The notes: generated by a model not told the origin, from the letters alone. A DNA stretch of 64,000 nt from Methylobacterium gnaphalii (GCF_007992215.1 NZ_BJZV01000009.1:62001-126000); one strand, 5' to 3'. Positions 8,364 through 18,805 are shown, counted from the first letter of the stretch. Translations and numbers: made by a program.

Positions 8364-9719
8364 TTACACGCCGTCGAGGCCGCCACGCTCGAGGAAATGC
8401 TCGAGCCAGTGGATGTCGTAGAGGCCGTTCTGCACGTCCGCGTTGCGTACCAGCGTGCGGAACAGCGGCAGCGTGGTGTCGACGCCGTCGACCACGAACT
8501 CGTCCAGCGCCCGGCGCAGCCGCATCAGGCACTCGTTGCGGGTGCGGCCGTGCACGATGAGCTTGCCAATCAGCGAGTCGTAGTTCGGCGGGATGCGGTA
8601 GCCCTGGAACACGGCCGAATCGACGCGCACGCCGAGGCCGCCCGGCGGATGGAAATAGGTGATCAGGCCGGGGGAGGGCCGGAAGGTCGAGGGGTGCTCG
8701 GCATTGATCCGGCACTCGATGGCGTGGCCATTCACGTGGATGTCCGACTGCGTCACCGAGAGCGGGTTGCCGGCCGCCACACGGATCTGCTCGTTCACGA
8801 GGTCGATGCCGGTGATCATCTCCGTGACGGGATGCTCGACCTGGATGCGGGTGTTCATCTCGATGAAGTAGAAGCGCCCGTCCTCGTAGAGGAACTCGAT
8901 GGTGCCGGCGCCGAGATAGCCGAGCTCCTCCATCGCCCTGGCGCAGATGCCGCCAATCTCGGCGCGCATCTCGGCGTTGAGCGCCGGCGAGCCGCCCTCT
9001 TCCCAGACTTTCTGGTGGCGGCGCTGCAGCGAGCAGTCGCGCTCGGCCAGATGCACCGCATTGCCCCGGCCGTCGCCGAGAACCTGCACCTCGATGTGGC
9101 GCGGCTTCTCCAGGTACTTTTCGAGATAGACCGCATCGTCGCCGAAGGCGGCCTTGGCCTCGGTGCGGGCCATGGAGAGCGCCGCTTCGAGATCGGCCTC
9201 GGTACGAGCCACTTTCATGCCGCGCCCGCCGCCGCCGGAGGCCGCCTTCACGAGCACAGGGTAGCCGATCTCGGCCGCGACCTTCTTCGCCTCGTCGGTA
9301 TCGGTGACGCCGCCTTCGGAGCCCGGCACGCAGGGGATGCCGAGGCGCTTGGCCGTGCGCTTGGCCTCGATCTTGTCGCCCATCACACGGATGTGCTCGG
9401 CCTTGGGGCCGATGAAGCCGATATTGTGGTGGGCGAGAACCTCGGCGAAGCGGGCGTTCTCCGAGAGGAAGCCGTAGCCGGGATGGACCGCGTCCGCCCC
9501 GGTGATCTCGCAGGCCGCGATGATCGAGGGAATGTTGAGGTAACTGTCGCGCGCGGCCGGCGGGCCGATGCAGACGCTCTCGTCGGCGAGCCGCACATGC
9601 ATCGCGTCGGCATCCGCCGTGGAGTGGACCGCCACGGTGGCGATGCCGAGTTCCTTCGCCGCCCGCAGGATGCGCAGTGCGATCTCGCCGCGATTGGCGA
9701 TCAGGATCTTGTCGAACAT
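8364..9719 (-). CDS. accC: Acetyl-CoA carboxylase biotin carboxylase subunit
   Basis: This 451-residue ATP-grasp enzyme carboxylates the biotin on AccB, the first half-reaction of malonyl-CoA formation for fatty acid synthesis. The sequence shows the biotin carboxylase N domain from residue 1 ([16 protein letters not shown]), the glycine-rich ATP loop [12 protein letters not shown], and the catalytic [14 protein letters not shown] block near residue 290. The C-terminal domain ends normally, and length matches the family. It starts 10 bases after the accB stop, so the two are surely co-transcribed. Confidence 0.98.
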   Translation of the reverse strand: MFDKILIANRGEIALRILRAAKELGIATVAVHSTADADAMHVRLADESVCIGPPAARDSYLNIPSIIAACEITGADAVHPGYGFLSENARFAEVLAHHNIGFIGPKAEHIRVMGDKIEAKRTAKRLGIPCVPGSEGGVTDTDEAKKVAAEIGYPVLVKAASGGGGRGMKVARTEADLEAALSMARTEAKAAFGDDAVYLEKYLEKPRHIEVQVLGDGRGNAVHLAERDCSLQRRHQKVWEEGGSPALNAEMRAEIGGICARAMEELGYLGAGTIEFLYEDGRFYFIEMNTRIQVEHPVTEMITGIDLVNEQIRVAAGNPLSVTQSDIHVNGHAIECRINAEHPSTFRPSPGLITYFHPPGGLGVRVDSAVFQGYRIPPNYDSLIGKLIVHGRTRNECLMRLRRALDEFVVDGVDTTLPLFRTLVRNADVQNGLYDIHWLEHFLERGGLDGV

Positions 9720-9729
9720 TTTTTCCGAC

Positions 9730-10215
9730 TTACTCGATCACCATGAGGGCTTCGCCGAATTCCACCGGCGTGCCGTCCTCGACGAAGATCGCGGTGACAG
9801 TGCCGGCGCGCGGGGCGACGATCTCGTTGAAGGTCTTCATCGCCTCGACGAGCAGCACCTTGTCGCCCGCCGCCACCTTGGAGCCGACCTCGACGAAAGG
9901 CTTCGCCTCGGGGGAGGGGCGCAGATAGGCGGTGCCGACCATGGGCGAGGGAACAGCGCCGGGATGGGCTCCACCCTTGGCCGGCGCCGCCGGCGTACCG
10001 GGCGCCGAGGCCGAGGCGATGGCGGCGGGAGCCGGCGCGGCTGCCGCGACAGGAGCCGCAGCCGGGGCCACCTGCACCGCGATCTGCTCGATCTTGCGGG
10101 CGACGCGGATGCGCAGGTCGCCCTTCTCGACCTCGATCTCGGTCAGGTCGGTCTCGGCGACCATACGCGCGAGTTCGCGTACGAGGTCCGGATCGAAGGG
10201 TTCGTTCTTGGCCAT
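9730..10215 (-). CDS. accB: Acetyl-CoA carboxylase biotin carboxyl carrier protein
   Basis: The 161-residue BCCP carries covalently bound biotin between AccC and the carboxyltransferase. It has an N-terminal helical segment, an Ala/Pro-rich linker (about residues 45-85) and a C-terminal biotinyl domain. The biotinylation motif EAMK places the modified lysine at about residue 127, followed by [14 protein letters not shown] at the terminus. The gene lies between aroQ (11-base gap) and accC (10-base gap), the standard order. Confidence 0.97.
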   Translation of the reverse strand: MAKNEPFDPDLVRELARMVAETDLTEIEVEKGDLRIRVARKIEQIAVQVAPAAAPVAAAAPAPAAIASASAPGTPAAPAKGGAHPGAVPSPMVGTAYLRPSPEAKPFVEVGSKVAAGDKVLLVEAMKTFNEIVAPRAGTVTAIFVEDGTPVEFGEALMVIE

Positions 10216-10226
10216 CGCCTGCCGTC

Positions 10227-10688
10227 TTATGCGTCGGGGGAGGGGGACTGCCGTCCCCGAAGAAGATGCACGAGGGCGTCGAGCCCCGCGCGATAGCTAT
10301 AGGCGCCGAAGCCGCAGACCACCCCGGCACAGACCGGCGCGATCAGCGAGACGTGGCGGAATTCCTCGCGGGCATGCACGTTCGAGAGGTGGATCTCGAC
10401 GGCCGTGACCTTGGACCCTGCGATCGCGTCGCGCAGCGCGATCGAGCTGTGCGTATAGGCGGCCGCGTTTATCAGCACGCCGGCCCCCGCCTCGCCCGCC
10501 TCCTGCACGAAGCCGACGAGTTCGCCCTCGTGGTTCGTCTGCCGGAAGGTCAGGGAAACGCCGAGCTCACCGGCCCGCACCACGCAATCCCGCTCGATCT
10601 CGGCGAGCGTGACACTGCCGTAGATCCCCGGCTCGCGGCGACCGAGCAGGTTGAGGTTCGGCCCGTTGAGGACGTGGATGGCGAGCAT
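10227..10688 (-). CDS. aroQ: Type II 3-dehydroquinate dehydratase
   Basis: This 153-residue enzyme catalyses the third shikimate-pathway step, 3-dehydroquinate to 3-dehydroshikimate. Type II marks are the N-terminal [15 protein letters not shown], where the catalytic tyrosine follows in GIYG, then [27 protein letters not shown] and [14 protein letters not shown] with the catalytic histidine. Length is normal. It heads the aroQ-accB-accC-aat run and is separated from the upstream dsbA-like gene by two GC-rich hairpins. Confidence 0.97.
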   Translation of the reverse strand: MLAIHVLNGPNLNLLGRREPGIYGSVTLAEIERDCVVRAGELGVSLTFRQTNHEGELVGFVQEAGEAGAGVLINAAAYTHSSIALRDAIAGSKVTAVEIHLSNVHAREEFRHVSLIAPVCAGVVCGFGAYSYRAGLDALVHLLRGRQSPSPDA

Positions 10689-10706
10689 GGACCCCTAGGG
10701 CTGCGG

Positions 10707-10753
10707 CGGCCGGGCGTGCCCGGCCGTGACGATGCCGGTCTTAGACGACCGGC
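10707..10753 (-). terminator. Tandem hairpins between the dsbA-like gene and aroQ
   Basis: CGGCCGGGC at 10707-10715 pairs with GCCCGGCCG at 10718-10726. GCCGGTC at 10734-10740 pairs with GACCGGC at 10747-10753 across a 6-base loop. No T tract follows on either strand, so these may be Rho-assisted terminators, processing sites or pause structures. They lie between the dsbA-like stop and the aroQ start. Confidence 0.4.
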
Positions 10754-10807
10754 GAAGGCTGCGACAAGGGGCCACGCAGTCGAGGCCCACCGCCCGATCC
10801 GCCGAGA

Positions 10808-11587
10808 TCAGCAGCTCGCGTGGCCGCACTGGCGAACGTCGGCGATGGTCTTCTTCATCGGATCGACGCCGACGGCGCCGGGCAGGATCTCGTCGCCGAT
10901 GATGAAGGCGGGCGTGCCGGAGAGGCTGAGCTTGTCGCCGAGCCCCATATTCTCGGTGAGCGCAGCCTTCACCTCGGGACCGGCTGCGTCCTTCTTCAGG
11001 CGCTCGATGTCGAGGCCGAATTCCTTGGCGACGGCCAGCGCGCGCTCGCCGTTGACGCGGCCCTTGCTCTCGAGAAGCTTCACGTGGAAGTCGAACATCT
11101 TCTCGGGCTTGAGCTGCTGTTTGGCGGCCAGCGCGATCTTGCTGGCTTCCACTGATTCGTTGCCGAGAACCGGGAAATCCTTGAGCACGACCTTCAGCTT
11201 CGGGTCGGTCTTCATCAGCGTCTGCACGTCGGACAGTGCCTTGCGGCAGTAACCACAATTGTAGTCGAAGAACTCGACCAGGGTGACATCGCCCTGGAGG
11301 TTGCCGGTGACCACGCTGTGCGGCGAGTCGATCAGGGCGGAGCTCGCCTCCTTGAGTGCCGCGGCCTGTGCGAGCTTCTGCGTCTCCTGGGCGCGGCGCT
11401 CGCCCTCGGCGACGGCTTCCTGAAGCACCTCGGGGTTCTTGACGAGGTAGTCCTTCACGATCGCCTCGATCGCCTTGCGCTGCGCGTCGTTGAAGACCGG
11501 CGCGTCCTCGGCCGAGACGGACGAAACAGCGCTGAAGGCAAGGGCGGCGGCGAGGGCAAGCGCGGAGACGGAGCGGAGCAGGGGCAT
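10808..11587 (-). CDS. DsbA family thiol:disulfide oxidoreductase, exported
   Basis: This 259-residue protein starts with a signal peptide (MPLLRSVSALALAAALAFSA, cleavage near VSAE). A helical N-terminal extension of about 80 residues is followed by a thioredoxin fold. The active site is CGYC in VEFFDYNCGYCRKAL, and the cis-proline loop appears as LSGTPAFIIGD. This is the Com1/ScsC-like DsbA arrangement for periplasmic disulfide formation or isomerisation. The ATG at 11587 has GAGGA about 6 bases upstream. A further cysteine pair at the very C-terminus (QCGHASC) is unusual and might be redox active. Confidence 0.88.
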   Translation of the reverse strand: MPLLRSVSALALAAALAFSAVSSVSAEDAPVFNDAQRKAIEAIVKDYLVKNPEVLQEAVAEGERRAQETQKLAQAAALKEASSALIDSPHSVVTGNLQGDVTLVEFFDYNCGYCRKALSDVQTLMKTDPKLKVVLKDFPVLGNESVEASKIALAAKQQLKPEKMFDFHVKLLESKGRVNGERALAVAKEFGLDIERLKKDAAGPEVKAALTENMGLGDKLSLSGTPAFIIGDEILPGAVGVDPMKKTIADVRQCGHASC

Positions 11588-11745
11588 CGATGTCCTCGAA
11601 GAAATCAAGGCGGGCCTCGCAACGGCGGCAAGGCGGCACGCTTCGGGGTCTGCGATAGCGGCGGGGTTAGGCGTTTTCGCGGCGCTGGGTCAAATCGCGG
11701 CGCGATCGGTGAGAACGCGCCCGCGGCGTGGAGGGGAAGCCTGCC

Positions 11746-12108
11746 ATGAGCGATGAGGTCGAGCGTCTGCGCAGGATCTGTCTGGCGCTGCCCGAGGCGA
11801 GCGAGAAACAGGCCTTCGGCGGCCCGACTTTTCGCGTCGGCGACAGGATTTTCGCGATGCCGCGCAAGGGCGATGGCCGACCTTCGGTCTGGATGAAGGC
11901 GCCCCCGCATGCACAGGAAATCCTGATCGGCGCCGATCCCGCACGCTTCTTCGCACCGCCCTATGTCGGCCCGAAGGGCTGGGTCGGGATGCGGCTGGAC
12001 GACGGCGTAGACTGGGCGGAGGTCGAGGCGCTGGTCACCCGCAGCTACCGGCTGATCGCGCCGAAGCGCCTCGCCGCGAAAGTGCCGCAGGCAAGTGGCG
12101 CGAGCTGA
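11746..12108 (+). CDS. MmcQ/YjbR family protein
   Basis: This 120-residue protein fits the MmcQ/YjbR (CyaY-like fold) family, with LRRICLALPEASEKQAFGGPTFRVGDRIFAM, a central PSVWMKAP strand and a C-terminal VDWAEVEALVTRSYRLIAPK. The biological role of the family is unclear, although some members are annotated as DNA-binding. The ATG at 11746 has GAGGGG upstream. It is divergent from the dsbA-like gene and followed 225 bases later by an aminotransferase on the same strand. Confidence 0.8.
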   Translation: MSDEVERLRRICLALPEASEKQAFGGPTFRVGDRIFAMPRKGDGRPSVWMKAPPHAQEILIGADPARFFAPPYVGPKGWVGMRLDDGVDWAEVEALVTRSYRLIAPKRLAAKVPQASGAS

Positions 12109-12333
12109 ATTCCCCTCACCATGCGCCCCGGCCGGGTGGAACGGCGGCGGAACCCGATCCGCGGCCTGGCACGAAGAGCCGCGCAGCGTCCGAAGCTCGG
12201 CGCCGTCCATATCGACTCGCTGGGTTTAGGATCATCTCCGCCGGCGTTCCAGGCGGCTGGTGAGAGCGCTTTCATCGTCTCCTCGATCGTTCGAGGCCTT
12301 GCCAGCGGCGCCATCTCGCCCGATCGAAGCGCG

Positions 12334-13500
12334 ATGAAGAGCCAACTCGAGCCGATCTCCCGCCGCGCGCAGGCCGTGGCCCCCTTCCTCGCCATGGACG
12401 TGATGGCGGCGGCAGCGGCCAAGGCGCGCAGTGGCGCGAGCGTGATCCGGATGGAGGTCGGCCAACCCTCGGCGCCGGCGCCGCGGGCGGTGATCGCGGC
12501 GGCGCAGGCTGCGCTCGCCGATGGACGCGTGCCCTACACGGAGGCGCTCGGCATCCCGGCTTTGCGCGAGCGCATCGCTCGGCACTATGCCGAGACCTAC
12601 GGCGTCGCGGTTCCGCCGGAGCGCGTCGTCGTCACGACGGGCTCGTCGGCCGGCTTCATCCTCGCCTTTCTCTCCCTGTTCGATGCGGGCGCGCGGGTCG
12701 GTGTGCCGCAGCCCGGCTATCCTGCCTATCGCAGCATCCTCACCGCCCTCGATCTCGTGCCGGTGCCGATGGCGCTTCAGCGAGCCGATCGCTTCGCGCC
12801 GACGAGCGCCCTCATCCGCGACGCCCATGGACAGGGCGGGCTCGACGGCGTGCTGGTGATGAGCCCGGCCAATCCGTCAGGCACGGTGATCGAGCCGGCT
12901 CGCCTCGCCGAACTCTGCGCGACGGCGAAGGCGCTCCGCCTGCCCTTCATCTCGGACGAGATCTATCACGGCCTCAGCTACGGCGTGCCGACGGCGACCG
13001 CGCTGCAGTTCGAACCGGACGCGGTGATCATCAACTCGTTCTCGAAGTTCTACTGCATGACCGGCTGGCGCATCGGCTGGATGGTGGTGCCCGAGGCCCT
13101 GGTGCGCCCGATCGAGCGGCTGGCACAGAACCTCTACATCTCGGCGCCCTACCTGTCGCAGGTGGCCGCGCTCGCCGCCTTCGACACCCTCGACGAGATC
13201 GGCGCAATCCGCGACGGCTATGCCGAAAATCGCACGATCCTGCTCGACGCGCTGCCGGGCCTCGGACTCGGCGAGACGCATCCCGTGGACGGTGCCTTCT
13301 ACCTCTACGCGGATGTCGGGCGGCTCACGAATGACGCCACCGCGTTCTGCCGCAGGATGCTGGACGAGGCGGGCGTGGCGGCCACGCCCGGGCTCGATTT
13401 CGATCCCGTCGAAGGTCACCATCACGTCCGCTTCTCGTTCGCGGGATCGCGAGAGGAGTGCGTCGAAGCCGTGAAGCGGCTGCGAGCCTGGCTCGGCTGA
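12334..13500 (+). CDS. PLP-dependent class I/II aminotransferase
   Basis: This 388-residue fold-type I aminotransferase resembles the aspartate/aromatic aminotransferase group. Visible features are VRMEVGQPSAPAP-type N-terminal substrate contacts (here VIRMEVGQPS), the PLP-phosphate loop TTGSSAGF, the Asn-Pro segment SPANPSGTVI, ISDEIYHGL with the pyridine-nitrogen aspartate, and the Schiff-base lysine in NSFSKFYCMTGWRIGW. A C-terminal arginine for the substrate carboxylate lies in HHHVRFSFA. The ATG at 12334 gives the usual family start. Substrate specificity cannot be read from the sequence. It faces the chemoreceptor gene convergently, with a 9-base gap. Confidence 0.9.
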   Translation: MKSQLEPISRRAQAVAPFLAMDVMAAAAAKARSGASVIRMEVGQPSAPAPRAVIAAAQAALADGRVPYTEALGIPALRERIARHYAETYGVAVPPERVVVTTGSSAGFILAFLSLFDAGARVGVPQPGYPAYRSILTALDLVPVPMALQRADRFAPTSALIRDAHGQGGLDGVLVMSPANPSGTVIEPARLAELCATAKALRLPFISDEIYHGLSYGVPTATALQFEPDAVIINSFSKFYCMTGWRIGWMVVPEALVRPIERLAQNLYISAPYLSQVAALAAFDTLDEIGAIRDGYAENRTILLDALPGLGLGETHPVDGAFYLYADVGRLTNDATAFCRRMLDEAGVAATPGLDFDPVEGHHHVRFSFAGSREECVEAVKRLRAWLG

Positions 13501-13509
13501 CGCCTCGGC

Positions 13510-14781
13510 TCAGGCAGCGCGCAAGGTCGCGGACGATCCCGAGAGACGGACCGCCTCGGCGCAGGCAGCCTCGAAGCCCTGGAACGCGGTCGTGGCGACG
13601 CTCCAGTCCTGGAACTTCACGCGTTCGACCATGAGCTTGGCCTGACGTTCGGCCTCGCCCAGGACGTTGCGAAGGGCGCTGTCGAGGCCTGCTTCCGCCG
13701 CCGCATCGGCGCCTGGACGCTGCGCCACGGAGAGATCAGCCGGCGACAGCCCGACGAGGACGGAGGCCATGCCACGCTTCCAGGCCGCGATATCGGCAGG
13801 CAGCCGAGCCCGCAGGATGGGGCACTTATCCTCTGCATCGACGTCGAGCAGGGCGCGGCTGGTGGTTTCCAGGCCGACGAGGCGGGTGATCGCCGAGGAG
13901 ATCTCGGTGCGTGCCTTCGCGGTACCGGCGGCGATGCGCTCGACGCTCGACGAGATCTCGCCGGTCGCCTGCTGCTGCTGGTTCATGACGTCGGCGATCG
14001 CCCGCATCTCGGCAGCGGCCTCGGCGACGGCACCACTCTCGGCCTCGACGCGGAGGTTGGCGCGCTGGACGGCGCCGGCACCGGCCGCGACGGCCTCACG
14101 GGTATGGGTGACGGTGTCGCGCATGGCAGCGAGCTCACCGCGCAGGCCGTCGAGCCGCGTGCGGATCTCTTCCGTCGCCTTGGCGGTTTGGCCAGACAGA
14201 GCCTTGACCTCGCCAGCGACCACCGCGAAGCCGCGGCCGGCCTCACCCGCGCGGGCCGCCTCGATGGTGGCATTGAGGGCGAGCAAGTTGGTCTGAGCCG
14301 AGATCCCGGCAATGGCGCTCGCCATCTCTTCGATCTGGGTCGCGGCGCGCTCGAAGGCGGCGAGACAACCGGCGATCTTGCCGGCATGGGTTTCAATGGC
14401 GCTCATGCGGGCGCCAGCCTGGGCGATGTCGCCGGCACAATCGGCGATGCCGGTGCGGGCGCGCTCCGCGGTGGCCGCGGCGTTCTGCGAGCGACTGGCG
14501 ATCTCGACAGTCGAGACAGCAACCTCCTCGCTCGCCGCAGCGATGGTGCGGGCTTGGTCGGCAATCTGCGCGGCGTCGTGGGTCAGCCAGCCGATCGCCA
14601 TGCCCGCCTCGGAAGCATCGGCTGCCATGCCGGCCTGGCGGGCCAGGAGATCAAGGTCAATCTTGGGGGCAACCGGTTCGGCGGCGGGAGCCGGCACCGA
14701 GGCGCGCTCCTCGGCCGGGGCAGATACAGGATTGGCCGCAGCATCCGTGATAAGGCGAGGCTTGCGGAAGCGTCCGAGCAT
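13510..14781 (-). CDS. Soluble methyl-accepting chemotaxis protein
   Basis: This 423-residue protein has no membrane segment, so it is a cytoplasmic receptor-like protein. After a short Pro/Ala-rich N-terminal linker it carries a long signalling coiled coil. The MCP hairpin tip signature is in [30 protein letters not shown] followed by [16 protein letters not shown], near the middle. Downstream is a helical C-terminal region of about 130 residues with several tryptophans ([18 protein letters not shown]) that may be a sensor or self-association domain. I did not see a clear zinc-binding CZB motif. The ATG at 14781 has GGGAGAAG upstream. Earlier in-frame ATGs (14799, 14913) lack one. Confidence 0.85.
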   Translation of the reverse strand: MLGRFRKPRLITDAAANPVSAPAEERASVPAPAAEPVAPKIDLDLLARQAGMAADASEAGMAIGWLTHDAAQIADQARTIAAASEEVAVSTVEIASRSQNAAATAERARTGIADCAGDIAQAGARMSAIETHAGKIAGCLAAFERAATQIEEMASAIAGISAQTNLLALNATIEAARAGEAGRGFAVVAGEVKALSGQTAKATEEIRTRLDGLRGELAAMRDTVTHTREAVAAGAGAVQRANLRVEAESGAVAEAAAEMRAIADVMNQQQQATGEISSSVERIAAGTAKARTEISSAITRLVGLETTSRALLDVDAEDKCPILRARLPADIAAWKRGMASVLVGLSPADLSVAQRPGADAAAEAGLDSALRNVLGEAERQAKLMVERVKFQDWSVATTAFQGFEAACAEAVRLSGSSATLRAA

Positions 14782-15067
14782 GATGATGGCTTCTCCCATC
14801 GGCCGGACAGGACCGGCTCGACGACGTCCATCGTTAGTCCTCAGATGCAAATCCGAGGTTAACGCAGGCCCGGACAAGCTAAAAACCAATATTGGTCCAA
14901 TGCTGCGCTGCAAGATGCAACACCGACTGCAGCCAGCTCCAATAACATAAAGTTATTTTTGCGAATGCGCTCTAGGCCATCTCGACGACAGTGTTCGCGA
15001 GCCTCCTGCTGCATCCGCAACCACAGGGCACAACCAGACATTCGCGACGCACGGATTGCAACGCAGA

Positions 15068-15097
15068 GACGCCGAGCCGATGGGTCGGCTCGGCGTC
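15068..15097 (-). terminator. Strong hairpin downstream of rne
   Basis: GACGCCGAGCCGA at 15068-15080 pairs perfectly with TCGGCTCGGCGTC at 15085-15097 across a TGGG loop, a 13-bp stem. It starts 56 bases past the rne stop. No T tract follows on either strand, so it may stabilise the 3' end or act with Rho. Confidence 0.55.
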
Positions 15098-15152
15098 TTC
15101 ATGTCCGCGCAGAATGAAGGCTTCGTCGGCGAATGGCTTCGCCGATCGACGA

Positions 15153-18080
15153 TTACTCGCCGGTCAGGGCCGCCTTGGTGCGCGACCACCAGCCGGCGCG
15201 CTTGGGCCGGTTGGGATCGACCGGCGTCAAGGCCACGGCGACGGGCTCGGGCAGGGGCTGCGGTGCAGGTGCCGGCTCCGGAGCGGTTTCCGCGACCGGG
15301 GCGGACTCCACGGGGAGATCGACGGCGTCCTGAACCGCGGCCTCGGCCTTCGTGGGCGGCTCGGCGCCGTCCGGACCGGTCTCCCGGGCTGCTTCGGTAG
15401 CCACGGCGATCACTGTCTCGGCGCTGACCGGCTCCTCGGTGAAGGCGACCGCCTCACCGGTTTCGCGCTCGTCGGAGGCGCTCTCATCATCCCGCTCGGA
15501 ACGGCCACGGCCACCGCGCTCGCGACCGCGACCACCACGGCGACCCCGGCGGCGACGGCGCGCGCCCTCACCCTCACCCTCGCTCTCACTGTCCCCATCG
15601 GAGACGGTCTCTTCGCCCTCGGCACCGGCCGTGAGCTCGGAACCCTCTTCGGCGACGGCCTCGGCATCCTCGGAGGCCTCGCCGGACTCGTCACCCTCGT
15701 CGTCTGCGCGGGCGCGATCGTTCTCCGAGCCTCCCCGGCCACCACGCCGACGGCGACGGCGGCGGCGGCGGCGGCCGTTCTCGTCGCTGGACTCGCCACC
15801 GGCCTCGCGGCTCTCGGCACCGTCCTTCGCCTCGGTCTCGGCGTCGCCCTCGGCGTCCTCCGTGACCTCGTCCTCGATCTCGTCCTCATCGACCTCGTAG
15901 GTCGGCGAGATGGCGACGGCGCGCACGCCGGTGATCGGGGCTGCCGACTTCACGGCGAGATCGCCGCGATCGAGCTGGAACGGCGAGCTCGCCGGAAGCC
16001 GATCGTCGGCGGCGACCGTAACGGTGACGCCGAAGCGCGTTTCCAGTTCGTAGAGATGCGCGCGCTTCTGGTTGAGGATGTAGAGGCAGGCCTCGGTGCG
16101 CGTGCGCAGCACGAGGTTATGGCTGCTGCTCTTGACGAGCGCCTCCTCGATCGAGCGCAGAATGTGCAGCGCCACGGACGAGGCCGCGCGCACCATTCCC
16201 GAGCCGCCGCAATGGGCGCAAGGGATCGACGAGGATTCGAGCACGCCGGTGCGGATGCGCTGGCGGCTCATCTCGAGCAGGCCGAAGGGCGAGATCCGGC
16301 CGACCTGGATGCGGGCGCGATCGTTCTTCAGCGCCTCGTTGAGGCGCTTCTCGACGGCGCGGTTGTTGCGCTTCTCCTCCATGTCGATGAAGTCGATCAC
16401 AACGAGGCCGGCGAGATCGCGCAGGCGAACCTGGCGGGCGACCTCGTCGGCCGCCTCGAGGTTCGTCTTGAGCGCAGTGTCCTCGATATCGTGCTCGCGG
16501 GTGGCGCGTCCCGAATTCACGTCCACCGAGACCAGGGCCTCGGTTGGGTTGATGACGAGGTAACCGCCCGACTTCAGCGTGACGTGGGTCGAGAACATCG
16601 CGTCAAGCTGCTGCTCGATCCCGTATCGGGCGAAGAGCGGTATCGTGTCGGAATAGGGCTTCACGACCTTGGAGGAGCCGGGCATCAGCATCCGCATGAA
16701 GTCCTTGGCCTCGCGATAGGCCTCGGGACCCGCGACGAGCACCTCTTCGAGTTCCTTGTTGTAGAGGTCGCGGATCGCCCGCTTGATCAGCGAGCCCTCC
16801 TCGTAGACCAGCGCAGGAGCGGTGGAGGACAGCGTCAGCTCGCGCACGCTCTCCCACAGGCGCATCAGGTACTCGAAGTCGCGCTTGATCTCGGGCTTGG
16901 TGCGCGAGGCTCCGGCCGTGCGCAGGATGATGCCCATCCCCTCCGGCACATCGAGATCGGCCACGACCTCCTTGAGGCGCTTGCGGTCTGCGGCCGAGGT
17001 GATCTTGCGGGAGATACCGCCGCCACGACCGGTATTGGGCATCAGCACCGAGTAGCGGCCGGCGAGCGACAGATAGGTGGTGAGCGCTGCGCCCTTGGTG
17101 CCGCGCTCTTCCTTGACGACCTGGACCAGGATGATCTGGCGGCGCTTGATCACCTCCTGGATCTTGTAGTGGCGGCGGTAGGCGCGGGGACGCTCAGGGA
17201 GCTCGGCCATCGCATCGCCGGCGCCGCCGACCTGGGCGACGCGGGCCTCGCCGTCCTCGTCGTCGGAATCCTCGTCGGATTCATCATCCTCATCGTCGTC
17301 GGACTCTTCGTCGGACTCGTCCTCTTCCTCCTCGTCGTCGTCGTCGTCCGACTCCTCGTCTTCGTCGGAGGTGTGCTCGTCAGAGGAGACCGGCGCATCG
17401 GCGGTCTCGACCGCGGGCTCGGCCTCGTCCACGGGGGCGGGATGGGGCGCCTCTGAGATCGCCGCGACCTCGGAGGGCTCAGGCGTCGTCTCGGCGGCCG
17501 GAGCGTCGGCCGAGGCCTCTTCCCCACGGGTGCTGGGATCGAGCACTGCCGCCGGCAGGTCCGACACAGCCTCGGCCGACACCGCCTCATCGGCCGGCTC
17601 GGTGGGATCGTCGGACATCGTCTCGGCCGCCGCTGCGGCCTCGGCCGTGCGCTCCTCGGCGGAGGGGGCCTGATCGTCCTCGGCGCTCACCGACTCGTCG
17701 GGCTTGGCGGAGGCGGCCTCGGCGCGGTGCCCACGATGACGGCGGCCCCGCGAGCGGCGCTCCTCGCGCTCGTGGTGCTCTTCCTCTTCCTGCTTCTCCG
17801 CCTCGATCAGGGCGAGGCGGTCGGCCACCGGGATCTGGTAGTAGTCTGGATGGATCTCGCTGAAGGCGAGGAAGCCGTGACGGTTGCCGCCATACTCGAC
17901 GAAGGCGGCCTGGAGCGACGGCTCCACCCGGGTCACTTTGGCGAGATAGATATTGCCGCGCAGAGGTTTGCGACTGGCGGACTCGAAGTCGAATTCCTCG
18001 ACCCTAGAACCGTGGACCGTGACGACCCGGGTCTCCTCCGGATGCGTCGCATCGATGAGCATCTTGTTGGTGTTGGCCAT
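15153..18080 (-). CDS. rne: Ribonuclease E/G family endoribonuclease
   Basis: This 975-residue RNase E is the central mRNA-decay and RNA-processing enzyme. The N-terminal half contains the S1 RNA-binding domain, split by an insertion of about 200 residues (roughly 95-305) that is extremely acidic (long runs of D, E and S). The S1 resumes at RRHYKIQEVIKRRQIILVQV. The DNase I-like catalytic core has VSVDVNSGRAT and LAGLVVIDFIDME, which carry the two metal-binding aspartates, and the zinc-link CAHCGGSG. The C-terminal third is a low-complexity scaffold with arginine-rich patches (RRRRRRRRRGGRGG type) expected to bind RNA and degradosome partners. The start at 18080 (MANTNKMLIDA) is the conserved one. 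It is divergent from amiC-mrcA, a common alphaproteobacterial arrangement. Confidence 0.96.
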   Translation of the reverse strand: MANTNKMLIDATHPEETRVVTVHGSRVEEFDFESASRKPLRGNIYLAKVTRVEPSLQAAFVEYGGNRHGFLAFSEIHPDYYQIPVADRLALIEAEKQEEEEHHEREERRSRGRRHRGHRAEAASAKPDESVSAEDDQAPSAEERTAEAAAAAETMSDDPTEPADEAVSAEAVSDLPAAVLDPSTRGEEASADAPAAETTPEPSEVAAISEAPHPAPVDEAEPAVETADAPVSSDEHTSDEDEESDDDDDEEEEDESDEESDDDEDDESDEDSDDEDGEARVAQVGGAGDAMAELPERPRAYRRHYKIQEVIKRRQIILVQVVKEERGTKGAALTTYLSLAGRYSVLMPNTGRGGGISRKITSAADRKRLKEVVADLDVPEGMGIILRTAGASRTKPEIKRDFEYLMRLWESVRELTLSSTAPALVYEEGSLIKRAIRDLYNKELEEVLVAGPEAYREAKDFMRMLMPGSSKVVKPYSDTIPLFARYGIEQQLDAMFSTHVTLKSGGYLVINPTEALVSVDVNSGRATREHDIEDTALKTNLEAADEVARQVRLRDLAGLVVIDFIDMEEKRNNRAVEKRLNEALKNDRARIQVGRISPFGLLEMSRQRIRTGVLESSSIPCAHCGGSGMVRAASSVALHILRSIEEALVKSSSHNLVLRTRTEACLYILNQKRAHLYELETRFGVTVTVAADDRLPASSPFQLDRGDLAVKSAAPITGVRAVAISPTYEVDEDEIEDEVTEDAEGDAETEAKDGAESREAGGESSDENGRRRRRRRRRRGGRGGSENDRARADDEGDESGEASEDAEAVAEEGSELTAGAEGEETVSDGDSESEGEGEGARRRRRGRRGGRGRERGGRGRSERDDESASDERETGEAVAFTEEPVSAETVIAVATEAARETGPDGAEPPTKAEAAVQDAVDLPVESAPVAETAPEPAPAPQPLPEPVAVALTPVDPNRPKRAGWWSRTKAALTGE

Positions 18081-18805
18081 GACGAACTTTCGACATGGCG
18101 GCCGACGGAACACTCCTTGGACCTTGCCGTCCCGGTGGCGCCTTCCCCGGCCGCTGGGCCGAGACTAGGAAGGCGCGAACCGGGCTCGTCGCCGAGACCT
18201 GCGGGCTCTGGGGCGAGGGGCTGCGGGAAAGGGGATTGCCGTCAACCGCCGCACGGCGCCGACGAGCGGCGCACCGGGGGTTGAACATGGCCGGCGGGAG
18301 AGAGGAGAAATCACGACGCAACAGGCGTGCGCGGGGAGCACGAGCAACGGCAACCGATGCTGTGTGTCCTCCCATCCCTTCCGGCCTCACGAAGCTTGAT
18401 GACCGGTCATGCCGGCCGCATGTCACTCGAAACAGGTGCGGCGAGAGAAAAGCTCGTCGCGCTTGCCGACTCCGATCCAGCCTCGAAACATGTCCGAAGA
18501 TCACACGAGGAGCCGGCTGCGACAGCGCACGAGGGGGCTTCCGCGTCCGAAGGCTGCAACAGTGACCATCGGGACCGGATGGGGTCAGTTTCATTAGCGT
18601 TCGTTACGGGCTTTTGGCAAGAGTCCGCTGCGACAACTTGGTTATTCCAACAGATCGCGGGGCCGGATAACGCAAGCTCGTCTTTCGTGTTTCTGTCACT
18701 GCGAAGCAACGCTTGGTTGCATCGAGAGGCCCGAGCGGAAAGATACGATTAACCACGCTCGTCCTATGTCCTAGAGGAAAGGCCCCGGGAACCCGACGCC
18801 TGCCG
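18081..18805. other. Long intergenic region between divergent rne and amiC
   Basis: About 725 bases with no gene I can support, although several chance frames cross it. RNase E genes often have long autoregulatory 5' leaders, so the rne-proximal part probably contains such a leader (inference). I see a 10-base palindrome TGACCGGTCA at 18400-18409. An AT-richer patch at 18590-18770 probably holds the amiC promoter. No riboswitch or small-RNA motif was recognised. Confidence 0.5.

Noticed and set aside
14991..17456. An 821-codon plus-strand frame antisense to rne
   Set aside because: It is a shadow of the acidic and arginine-rich repeats of RNase E, with biased composition and no motifs.
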